A stretch of 33,967 nucleotides of DNA from Desulfobacteraceae bacterium (lineage in GTDB: Bacteria > Desulfobacterota > Desulfobacteria > Desulfobacterales > Desulfococcaceae): NCBI GenBank assembly GCA_011390755.1, contig JAABRU010000068.1, forward strand, positions 1-33,967, written 5' to 3'. Shown here in pieces: positions 15,455-22,824 of this stretch; the stretch's first letter is position 1; each line of letters begins with the position of its first letter. The position numbers were made by a program, and so were the translations under genes. The notes under the pieces are model-generated. The model saw only the letters and a list, made by a program, of their open reading frames with translations, was not told where the DNA came from and ran no database searches.

Positions 15455-16162
15455 TTACAGCAGATCCTTTTTTTCCATCCTGCTTTCTGTCATCAGATTT
15501 TCCAGAATGATTCGGAATTTTGCCAATGATCCGGTTTTCTTCCGGGTGTACTGCTTTTTTATGGCATCGGCTTTTCTGCCCACCGCCTGAATATCCGTTT
15601 TGTCTGTATCCGAGTCCTGCTCCGCCATCTCCGCATATGTCAGACCTTCCATGCGCATTCGGATATATTTTGCATCCGGGGGAGACAGTTCATGGAGGAG
15701 CAGAAGAGCATTCTGAAATATGCGGGATCGCTGTTTCTGTATCATCAGATCGTCAGGAGAGGATTCGGAATCCGCTGCAACTTTGGACAAATAATCTTCT
15801 TCCCCATCATCTTCCTGCACAAAGGGGGAAACAAAGCGTTTTTCCTGTCTTCCGATTTTCCTTTGCAGATCAATGATTCGCAGAAGCAGAATTTTGGTCA
15901 GATAAGTCCGCAGCGCCGCATTATTGATTCCCTCATACGCGCAGATGGCATTGCCGTTGAGCAGTTCCAGCCAGAAATCTGCCAGCAGATCATCTGTCTG
16001 TCCCTCACTTCCCATCTGTTTTTGGACAACTCTCCGGAAAAACGGGTGAAAGCCTTGATAGATTTCCACAATTGCCTCCCGGTTTCCCCTGCGGATCTCT
16101 TTGCAGACCTTTTCTGCCAGTTCCCTGTCTTCCTGTATGCTGTCTATGCTGTCTGTTTTCAT
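15455..16162 (-). CDS. Sigma-70 family RNA polymerase sigma factor (ECF-like)
   Basis: A 235-aa protein with the sigma-70 layout. A region 2-like segment lies at about 25-105 (YQGFHPFFRRVVQKQMG, then GQTDDLLADFWLELLNG and LRTYLTKILLLRIIDLQRK). A linker with an acidic stretch follows, then a region 4-like helix-turn-helix at about 155-215 (LHELSPPDAKYIRMRMEGLT, YAEMAEQ). Region 4 is interrupted by a polar segment (DSDTDKTDIQ) and followed by a basic tail. Such factors redirect RNA polymerase to a small regulon. It heads the minus-strand run with the HC2-finger and CHAT genes and is divergent from the ATPase/nuclease gene across 225 bases. The Shine-Dalgarno is weak. Exact ECF group not assignable by eye. 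Confidence 0.8.
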   Translation of the reverse strand: MKTDSIDSIQEDRELAEKVCKEIRRGNREAIVEIYQGFHPFFRRVVQKQMGSEGQTDDLLADFWLELLNGNAICAYEGINNAALRTYLTKILLLRIIDLQRKIGRQEKRFVSPFVQEDDGEEDYLSKVAADSESSPDDLMIQKQRSRIFQNALLLLHELSPPDAKYIRMRMEGLTYAEMAEQDSDTDKTDIQAVGRKADAIKKQYTRKKTGSLAKFRIILENLMTESRMEKKDLL

Positions 16163-16387
16163 GATAAATGCTTTCGGATTCAGTTGTTTTTCAGATAATT
16201 TTCTTATCTATACCCTTTCACATTCTTCCGGGTCAAGTTTTTTTGCGGAAATGCTCTTGCTGACTGCTTTTGAAATTCCCCGGTATTTTTCACTTTGATT
16301 TTTCCGGAGGATAATCTATTATACAGAGAGAACGGCATTGTTTTTTTCCTTTATCCGCATTACGGATCAGAACAACGGAGGCAACCC

Positions 16388-17983
16388 ATGCGAAAATTTT
16401 CATCCTACGGGCCGGTAATTCCGAAACTTCATTATCATGTTCCCAGAGAGGAACTGATTGGAAAAGGCTGTTTTCAGCTTACGGGGGAAAACTTTGACGA
16501 AGGCGGGCATTATATCACGGTCTGGGCACCCCGGCAGTGCGGGAAAAGCTGGGTGATGAACCGTACCATGTGGCGTCTGGCGGAAGACAAACGCTTTCAT
16601 GTGCTCAAACTGGAACTGGAAAATCTGAAAACAGTGAAAGATGCGGATGAAATCGCCGCGGGTATCGGGGGAGATATTATCAGATATCTGGGCCTGAAAA
16701 ACACCGCAGTCCGGAATATAAAAGAGTTCCAGCTGCTTTTCCGTAAAACCGTGATGAGTAAACCGCTCATCCTCATCCTGGATGAATTTGATGCCCTGTG
16801 CGAGGAGGCCATCAGCGGGCTGGCCGGGGCTTTCCGGAATATCTACAACCAGAGACGGAACGATCCCAATCCCACCCATAGAAAAGAATACCTTCTGCAC
16901 GCTGTAGCCCTGATCGGGGTCCGCAGTGTGCTGGGCATTGAAAACGCCAAAGGTTCCCCTTTCAATGTGCAGCGAAGTCTGCATATTCCCGGACTCACCT
17001 TTGCGGAAACCGAATCCATGTTCCGGCAGTATGAGCAGGAAAGCGGTCAGAAGGTGGAACAGGCGGTCATTGACCGGGTTTTTTACGAAACACAGGGGCA
17101 GCCGGGGCTGGTTTCCTGGTTCGGGGAACTGCTGACCGAGGGATTTGACGGATATATTCCGGATAAAAGCGGCCCTGTTGATATGAAACAGTTTGAAAAG
17201 GTGTATGCGGCCGCGGTGCAGATTCTGCCCAACAATAATATCCTGAATATCATCAGTAAAGTAAAACTGGAATCTTATCGGGAGTTTACCATAGAACTTT
17301 TCAAAACAAAGGAAAAGATTTCTTTCCGCTATGATGAACCCCGTATTAATTTTTTATATATGAACGGTGCCATTGACAGAGAGGAATCGGAAAATCATTA
17401 TACCATCCGCTTTTCCTGTCCCTTTGTCCAGAAACGCCTTTTCAATTATTTCTCCTTTGAACTTTTCCGCTATATGGGCCAGCTTCTCGAACCTTTTGAG
17501 GATATAACAGATACCATCACGGAAACGGAACTGCATATCACCAACCTGCTCCGCCGCTATGAAAGGCATCTGAAAAAAAACCGGGAATGGATGTTTCAGG
17601 ATGCGCCCCGGCGCAAGGACTTACGCATTTACGAGGCCGTGTTCCATTTCAATCTCTACGAATTCCTCAACAGTTTCCTGGCCAACAAAAAAGCACAGGT
17701 CTGGCCGGAATTCCCCACGGGAAACGGCAAGATTGACCTGATGATCCGCTATGCCGGAAACCTCTACGGACTGGAACTCAAAAGTTATACGGATGACAGC
17801 GACTTCCGCAACTCCCTGGAACAGGCCGCCCGGTATGCAAAGACACTGAAACTGGATGTCATATGGCTGGTGGAGTTTGTGGATTATATCCCCGACGGAT
17901 ACCGGGAAAAATATGAGAAGGAATACCGGGATGAAAACAGCGGGGTGACGGTGAAACCGGTGTTCATTGCAAGCGGGGAGTAG
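16388..17983 (+). CDS. AAA ATPase with C-terminal PD-(D/E)XK nuclease domain
   Basis: A 531-aa protein. The N-terminal half is a P-loop ATPase: Walker A around residues 47-54 (APRQCGKS, K53) and Walker B ILILDEFDAL with D132/E133. A winged-helix-like middle follows. The C-terminal ~110 residues form a PD-(D/E)XK fold: D450 in GKIDLMI and E463-x-K465 in LELKSY, after a helix rich in FHFNLYEFLNSFL. This matches the AAA-ATPase-like/PDDEXK_9 (DUF1703-type) proteins, which are predicted mobile or defence-related nucleases. The start at 16388 follows GGAGGCAACCC; a longer frame from 16295 lacks such a signal. It is divergent from the sigma gene. Substrate unknown. Confidence 0.85.
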   Translation: MRKFSSYGPVIPKLHYHVPREELIGKGCFQLTGENFDEGGHYITVWAPRQCGKSWVMNRTMWRLAEDKRFHVLKLELENLKTVKDADEIAAGIGGDIIRYLGLKNTAVRNIKEFQLLFRKTVMSKPLILILDEFDALCEEAISGLAGAFRNIYNQRRNDPNPTHRKEYLLHAVALIGVRSVLGIENAKGSPFNVQRSLHIPGLTFAETESMFRQYEQESGQKVEQAVIDRVFYETQGQPGLVSWFGELLTEGFDGYIPDKSGPVDMKQFEKVYAAAVQILPNNNILNIISKVKLESYREFTIELFKTKEKISFRYDEPRINFLYMNGAIDREESENHYTIRFSCPFVQKRLFNYFSFELFRYMGQLLEPFEDITDTITETELHITNLLRRYERHLKKNREWMFQDAPRRKDLRIYEAVFHFNLYEFLNSFLANKKAQVWPEFPTGNGKIDLMIRYAGNLYGLELKSYTDDSDFRNSLEQAARYAKTLKLDVIWLVEFVDYIPDGYREKYEKEYRDENSGVTVKPVFIASGE

Positions 17984-18033
17984 AAGAAAGCATTTATATT
18001 GACGAATTCTCAGACCTGTGAAATATAACCGCT

Positions 18034-18765
18034 ATGTCGAATAAAACACTGCATACCGGCAGAAAATATATCCTGTTATCCCTCCCGGATTTCCCTTTTG
18101 ATTATAATTATCTCATGTGGAGGCTCCGCTCCTACCGGTCTCCCCGTGACAAAATCAGCCGGATGATAAAAAACAGTGAAATCATACAGATAAAGAAAGG
18201 ACTCTATCTGCGTTCCCCGGATTACGGGGGCAGGGCAGACAGAAAAATCATGGCCAACCTGATCTACGGTCCTTCCTATATTTCGCTGGATTCTGCCCTT
18301 CAGTACTGGGGACTGATTCCCGAACGGGTGGAGGCTGTCACCAGCATCAGTAATAAAAGGAATAAATTCTATCACACTCCCTTCGGAATCTTCTCTTACC
18401 GGTATCTGCATCCGTCAAAATATTATCCGGGCGTATTATTGGAAAAATCAGAAACTTCAGGTCAAAGAGATTTCCATAACAGCCAGACCGCTTTTCTCAT
18501 TGCATCAAAAGAAAAAACTCTCTGTGACAAACTGGCAAATGTGAAAGAAATCCGTAATCTGAAAGATGTTCCGGATTACCTGGAAAAAGACCTGAGAGCA
18601 GATACCGAAGACCTGCAACTGGATATCCCTTTGCTGGAACATATTGAAAAAGTATATAAAAAAAAGTCGGTGACTGCTTTTGTCCGATGGTATAAGGATA
18701 ATGCCGTTTCCTTAAAACTCCCCTCCCCTGAGGCAGGGGGAGGGTATAAGGAGGAAAAATGCTGA
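18034..18765 (+). CDS. AbiEi-family type IV antitoxin
   Basis: A 243-aa protein matching AbiEi antitoxins. It has an N-terminal winged-helix region (YLMWRLRSYRSPRDKISRMI, then IIQIKKGLYLRS), the YISLDSALQYWGLIPERVEA motif, a TPFGIFSYRYLHPS beta segment and KEKTLCDKLANVKEIR. AbiEi proteins repress their own promoter and neutralise the AbiEii nucleotidyltransferase. The last ~18 residues (SLKLPSPEAGGGYKEEKC) are unlike the family: they are encoded by a copy of a GC-rich dispersed repeat (18700-18757) that also supplies the AAGGAGG for the next gene. The stop overlaps the AbiEii start at 18759. No obvious Shine-Dalgarno precedes its own ATG. Confidence 0.85.
   Translation: MSNKTLHTGRKYILLSLPDFPFDYNYLMWRLRSYRSPRDKISRMIKNSEIIQIKKGLYLRSPDYGGRADRKIMANLIYGPSYISLDSALQYWGLIPERVEAVTSISNKRNKFYHTPFGIFSYRYLHPSKYYPGVLLEKSETSGQRDFHNSQTAFLIASKEKTLCDKLANVKEIRNLKDVPDYLEKDLRADTEDLQLDIPLLEHIEKVYKKKSVTAFVRWYKDNAVSLKLPSPEAGGGYKEEKC
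18700..18757 (+). repeat. GC-rich dispersed repeat inside the 3' end of abiEi
   Basis: AATGCCGTTTCCTTAAAACT, followed by CCCCTCCCCTGAGGCAGGGG, is shared with 19905-19940 and 29009-29045. Here it is read as the last codons of the antitoxin and ends in TATAAGGAGG, the Shine-Dalgarno of the next gene. Confidence 0.65.
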
Positions 18766-19161
18766 CCGGTCTGGAAAATCTTTTATCCGAATATGCTCCG
18801 GAAACTAAAACTTTTCACCCTGCCCGATCTTTTTGCCGGAAAACTCCATGCGGTGCTTTGCAGGGAATGGAAAAACCGCATCAAAGGAAGAGATTATTAC
18901 GATCTGCTCTGGTATCTGGGAAAAAAAATTCCCTGCCATCCGGAACATCTGAGAGAAAGAATGATTCAGACCGGGCATTGGGAAGCAAAGCGGGTGCTGG
19001 ATCGGGAAATCCTATTAGACTTGCTGGATTCCCGCTTCCGGCAGGTGGATTTCGACGCAGCCAGGCAGGATGTCAGCCCCTTTATCAAAGACCGGCAGGA
19101 ACCGGATTTACGGAATCCGGATTTCTTTTGCGGGATTGTCAGGAAGATGGATGTATGCTGA
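18759..19161 (+). pseudogene. AbiEii toxin gene with internal deletion
   Basis: The first ~15 codons from 18759 (MLTGLENLLSEYAPE) match the usual AbiEii N-terminus, with overlap to the antitoxin stop. A different frame from 18793 then gives 122 aa matching the AbiEii C-terminal part: LKLFTLPDLFAGKLHAVLCR, then KGRDYYDLLWYLGKK and a HLRERMIQTGHW segment. The whole nucleotidyltransferase core, including the expected FYGGTALR and DLDFSL motifs (roughly 150 codons), is missing, and the frame shifts at the join near 18790-18800. The toxin should be inactive while the antitoxin is intact. A short C-terminal product from the ATG at 18793 is possible. Confidence 0.75.
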
Positions 19162-19212
19162 ATGAATTTGCAATGACTTTGCCATTTCAACAGTTACAAA
19201 TCTCCCAACTGC

Positions 19213-19378
19213 TTTTCCCTCGTTCCCACGCTCTGCGTCAATGCCGTTAAGTTAAGGAAAAAATTCCCCTCCCCCGGTGGGATGGGGTAGGGGAGGGGGA
19301 TAAAAATATCTGTAATTAAAAACAGTTTTCACCCTCCCCTGCCCTCCCTCAAGGGAGGGCAGTTCTTAACACATTTTT
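19213..19378. repeat. GC-rich palindromic repeat element E, second copy
   Basis: CCCCTCCCCCGGTGGGATGG, then GGGAGGGGG, followed by CCCTCCCTCAAGGGAGGG: two nested hairpins in the order also seen at 160-285. It is preceded by CTCGTTCCCACGCTCTGCG, a common dispersed repeat that recurs inverted at 19790-19853. No coding signal is seen. Confidence 0.55.
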
Positions 19379-19904
19379 AAGATAGTTATATAAAATTCTG
19401 ATTTAAAAAGACATTTGATGGTTTTTCATTCGCGGACTTTTTGCCGGAATTTTATGTGAACCGTTGAAATTCATGGGTTTGCAGGGATCTTCAACTTTAT
19501 AACGCATAATTTCAGACTGTTAAACGGATACGAAAACAGGACTGCATAATTTCGGACCGGAACAGATGCGTTCTTATGCTTTGCGGTATGTTTTTTCGGG
19601 AAACGGTTTTTCCCGATGCCCGGTTTTAAGGGAACAAAAGTTGAAGACCGCTGCAAAGCCTTTTGCAGCAGGGCTTCACAGACTTTTTCAAATAAAAGCC
19701 TTCGGATGAAATCAGTATATTTACAATATAAATCAGGTTGTTAAAGCAAAGTCATAAAAATGTGTTAACTTAATGGCATTGACGCGGAGTGTCCTTTTCA
19801 CACGGGATGCGGAGCGTCCCCCAGGCATTCCCGCGCGGAGCGCGGGAACGAGAGATTTTTCCATTTTACAAATTTTAAAAACTTGATGGTCGAGTATAAG
19901 GACA
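19379..19904. other. Noncoding stretch between repeats
   Basis: About 530 AT-rich bases without a credible gene. The 61-codon minus frame at 19471-19656 lacks a Shine-Dalgarno and protein-like composition. Bases 19790-19853 hold an inverted pair (GACGCGGAGTGTCC ... GCGCGGAGCGCGGGAACGAG) of a dispersed family. Confidence 0.5.
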
Positions 19905-19940
19905 ATGCCGTTTCCTTAAAATTCCCCTCCCTCCAGAGGA

Positions 19941-20069
19941 CAATGCTGCTGACTTAGGCACTCAGCAAAAAATAACTGCCCCGTTTCATCTGATTAGGGG
20001 ACGGAATGCACAGTTTCTGTTTATCCGCAGAATATTTCCGGAGGATTTATTTCTTACCGGGTCCCTTAA
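19941..20069 (+). repeat. Dispersed repeat element D, copy 1
   Basis: 129 bases from CAATGCTGCTGACTTAGGCA to ACCGGGTCCCTTA, almost identical to 27894-28022. It carries no ORF. It is preceded by AATGCCGTTTCCTTAAAATT from the element E family. Confidence 0.85.
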
Positions 20070-20139
20070 GCATTTCTCTCCTCTCCCCGCCGGAGTACGA
20101 CTTCCCCCGGAGTGAGGGAAAATATGAAATCCGGATTTT

Positions 20140-21045
20140 TTAGGGGTTCACCTTAATCGGTATTATCATATAATTATTACATATTTCCTCAATTTCCCCT
20201 TCACAGTGCGGCATATTCCGGCTTTTTATTCCCATAATGCGGTTTGCTGCCGGAATATGCCATAAAAAGCCCTGTTCCGTATCATATTTTTTTGAAAAAA
20301 ATAAAGGAATACCCTTTTTTCTCCTTTGCTGCTGCCATCCCATTCCTTTATATCCCTGAATATCTGCCGAAAACAGTTTTTCCGGTGAAATGCAAAAACG
20401 GCTGCGGATAAATTCCGGCAGACCGCCCCGGCGGAGAAGAAAATCAGCAGGTCCCCATCGGAAAAAATGCAGGGATTGTGATTTTTTTGTAAAAAAAAGG
20501 CGGAATTCTCCGGGGCTAAAACCGTACTGCCCAAGCTGCCAGTCTGCGGACAGCAGAAAACGGATGTCAAAAAGGGCCCAGAGATACTGCTTATTTACCG
20601 GAACAGATTGCAGGGATGCAAGAATGGAAGAAGAGATATTTTCTGACCGTTCTGATTTTTCACAAAAAAAACGCAGCAGAATCAGCTGCCGGGTATCAGG
20701 GAGAAAAAAAAGCATTCCCCGGTCTTTTCTTCGGCCTCCCTGCCATTGAAAGGGCAGAGATTCGCAGGGGCCGTTTTGGCTGCGAAATACGGCAAGTCCC
20801 TCTTTCCATTCTTCGGGCATTGGGCATTCCCGTATGCATCCTTTTTTTTTCAGATCCAGGAACTGCTTCTGTATGGAAAATTTCCCTTTTATCTTTTCCC
20901 AGCGGATGTCCATTACAGGGCAGGCATTTTTTTCAAAAAGCAGATACTGCCGGGCAATTTTCCCGGTTTCCCAGTTTTCGGGGGTTCGGAGGCATATACC
21001 GTTCCAGCCTCTTTCCTTACAGCAGATATCCCGCTGTTTTTCCAT
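20140..21045 (-). CDS. Conserved-looking protein of unknown function (301 aa)
   Basis: A 301-aa soluble protein without signal peptide or membrane segment. The N-terminus (GWNGICLRTPENWETGKIAR, then QYLLFE and PVMDIRWEKIKGKFS) has the look of a family that starts WxxIxxxxPxxWExGxI and carries a xxxKGxFS motif. I recall such proteins as conserved hypotheticals in deltaproteobacteria but cannot name a function. The middle is rich in Phe and Arg (LLRFFCEKSERSE, RFLLSADW); no enzyme motif is visible. It is flanked by long repeat regions on both sides and has no operon partner. No strong Shine-Dalgarno is seen. Confidence 0.6.
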   Translation of the reverse strand: MEKQRDICCKERGWNGICLRTPENWETGKIARQYLLFEKNACPVMDIRWEKIKGKFSIQKQFLDLKKKGCIRECPMPEEWKEGLAVFRSQNGPCESLPFQWQGGRRKDRGMLFFLPDTRQLILLRFFCEKSERSENISSSILASLQSVPVNKQYLWALFDIRFLLSADWQLGQYGFSPGEFRLFFTKKSQSLHFFRWGPADFLLRRGGLPEFIRSRFCISPEKLFSADIQGYKGMGWQQQRRKKGIPLFFSKKYDTEQGFLWHIPAANRIMGIKSRNMPHCEGEIEEICNNYMIIPIKVNP

Positions 21046-21167
21046 AATACATATCCTTTCCGGCTGTAAATCCTTTGCAGTGAATCAGATTTTTCAGGCC
21101 TTTCCCGGTTTTATACATAATCTGAGGGAAAAACAAAAATTTTTTCCTGCATGATTCACAAATTCTG

Positions 21168-21319
21168 ATAAGTACCTCGGCAAAAGTTCTGTAACATAAT
21201 TCTGACTTATGACACTTGATGAACCGGTAAAAAGTCCAAATTTCAAAAAACACTGTTAATAAAATCAGCAGATTAATATGTATCAAAACCTGATTTTCCG
21301 ACTTTTTACGAGATCGTCA
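21168..21319 (+). repeat. Inverted repeat element G, left copy
   Basis: About 150 bases (ATAAGTACCTCGG ... GAACCGGTAAAAAGTCCAAA ... ACGAGATCGTCA) match the reverse complement of 22678-22815. The pair encloses ~1.36 kb of gene-free, repeat-rich DNA. Confidence 0.8.
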
Positions 21320-21524
21320 CACTTCAGTTTCAAAGGCTTTCAACGCAAAAAATGTTACAGAATTATTGACGGGCTACTTAGCCTGAATTATTCATAAATT
21401 CACTTTTTGCTGTAAATTCAGGATATGGCAAAAAGACGGGTTGTAAAACCGTTTTTCTGAATTCTTTTATTTATCAGTAATATATCCTGATTTTGGCGGG
21501 ACGTGTGAATAATGCAGGTTAGAA

Positions 21525-21608
21525 CCTATCCGAAAACCTGTCTTTCAGTATTCTGAACCCCTGTTTTCACCGGTTCCAAAAGTCGGTTTCGGAGGTTTTC
21601 GGATAGGC
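21525..21608. repeat. Palindromic element B, copy 1
   Basis: 84 bases bounded by CCTATCCGAAAACCT and AGGTTTTCGGATAGG, perfect terminal inverted repeats. The interior ACCGGTTCCAAAAGTCGG is also partly palindromic. The second copy is at 29157-29238. Confidence 0.85.
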
Positions 21609-21650
21609 TTTTAATGGAATGTCAAATATATTTCTGTATGCTCAGAAAAG

Positions 21651-21758
21651 TTGCGGAGGAGTGCCGGACTGAAAGGCTGGCGACTTCCAAACTTTCAGTT
21701 TGGACTCCCCGGTCCGGACTTTTTAAAAGGGTAAAAAATTTATTTGACATTCCACTTA
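21651..21758. repeat. Element A-like repeat fused to the 70-bp repeat of 1865-1934
   Basis: GCGGAGGAGTGCCGGACTGA is the left end of element A (28023-28119, 29057-29153). From 21689 the sequence switches to the 70-bp repeat found at 1865-1934. Confidence 0.75.
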
Positions 21759-21880
21759 ACTGTCTGAAAATAAGGAGGGTACTCAAAAGCGGCTTTGCAA
21801 GGCAGGTTTCAGCGGAAGCACTGCGAATTCGGGAATCTGTCCAAATCTGTTGCTTTGTTTCCCTTAAAATTGTGCAGGTA

Positions 21881-21953
21881 TTTCGGAGCAGAACATCCGA
21901 ATGCCGGGTTACGCTTCGCTAACACGACCTGCAATTTTAAATGAAAAAGAGCA
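21881..21953 (+). repeat. Dispersed repeat element H, copy 1
   Basis: TTTCGGAGCAGAACATCCGA, followed by ATGCCGGGTTACGCTTCGCT and a tail ending TTTTAAATGAAAAAGAGCA. The matching copy is at 29305-29377. Confidence 0.8.
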
Positions 21954-21990
21954 TTATGTATAATCCGGATTATAGGTTTTCAGATATTAT

Positions 21991-22228
21991 TTTTTGGCCG
22001 GGCTGGGGGGAGGAATGAAACTCAACTCTTTGAATTTGTTGTTGTTCGTTCCTCAGCCCAACCCAGAGAAAACCCCAAAACTATTTTCATAAAGTCTATA
22101 ATATTTAAGATAATTATTTTGGGGCAGGTCGGGGTGAACCCAGTGAACCCCAAGATCCTGAATCTGCCGGGGTTCGTACCTCACCCCAACCTGCAGGAAA
22201 CCCCAAAGTTATTTCCATAAAGTCTATA
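21991..22228. repeat. Two tandem long hairpins with compensatory changes
   Basis: Copy 1 (21991-22100) pairs GGGCTGGGGGGAGGAA with TTCCTCAGCCC. Copy 2 (22118-22228) pairs GCAGGTCGGGGTGA with TCACCCCAACCTGC inside an outer TTTGGGG/CCCCAAA. Both end in TTCATAAAGTCTATA or TCCATAAAGTCTATA. Stem sequences differ yet pairing is kept, so structure seems to matter. They may be a noncoding RNA or a MITE pair. Confidence 0.6.
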
Positions 22229-22677
22229 TACTCAAAAATGACAGATGTCTGACATTGATTCAGATAAAAACAAATAAATTTAAATAGTTAAAGCTAATGC
22301 TTTTGGGTAGGGCCTCAATATGATGTTAACATCAATAATTGGCAACTACAATAATATTGTAATATTTTTGGTGGTTATATTTCAAAGCTATACAATTTGC
22401 TGAATTGTTATAAATTTGAACATAATTTAATATTTCCACCTGATTTTATTTGAAATATTGTTGTTACATAATATTGGGGCCACCCCCATACTTTTGTTCA
22501 GTAAAAAATAGCAGCCGCATATTATATCAGCTTTAACTTATTGAAATTACAGATGCCGAGTTTCCAAAATGGCATCAGGGTGCCGTTTTTGAGTATATAT
22601 GAAGAACACTGATCCGGCAGTCCGGAACAGAACACGGCAACAAAGAACTTTCCGAAAGGGAAAAAATACTGTATATC
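22229..22677. other. AT-rich noncoding region
   Basis: About 450 bases, very rich in A and T (for example around 22321-22460). No frame of credible length and composition is present. Its function is not visible. Confidence 0.5.
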
Positions 22678-22815
22678 TGACGATCTCGTAAAAATTCGGA
22701 AAATCAGGTTTTGATACATATTCATCTGCTGATTTTAATAACAGCGATTTTTGAGATTTGGACTTATTACCGGTTCATCATATTTTGACGGCAGAACTTG
22801 TGATGAGGTACTTAT
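22678..22815 (-). repeat. Inverted repeat element G, right copy
   Basis: This is the reverse-complement partner of 21168-21319, from TGACGATCTCGTAAAA to GATGAGGTACTTAT. It ends 9 bases before the start codon of the histidine kinase at 22825, so it probably forms or replaces that gene's promoter region. Confidence 0.8.
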
Positions 22816-22824
22816 TCTGTTTTT

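Noticed and set aside
6279-16162. Type III-E CRISPR locus
   Set aside because: A TPR-CHAT gene and a sigma factor are present, but no cas7-11, csx30-like sequence recognisable by eye, cas1/cas2 or repeat-spacer array is seen.
19471-19656. 61-codon minus-strand ORF
   Set aside because: No ribosome-binding site and lies in repeat-rich noncoding DNA.
21614-21922. 102-codon plus-strand ORF
   Set aside because: It is a translation of three consecutive repeat elements (A, the 70-bp repeat, H).
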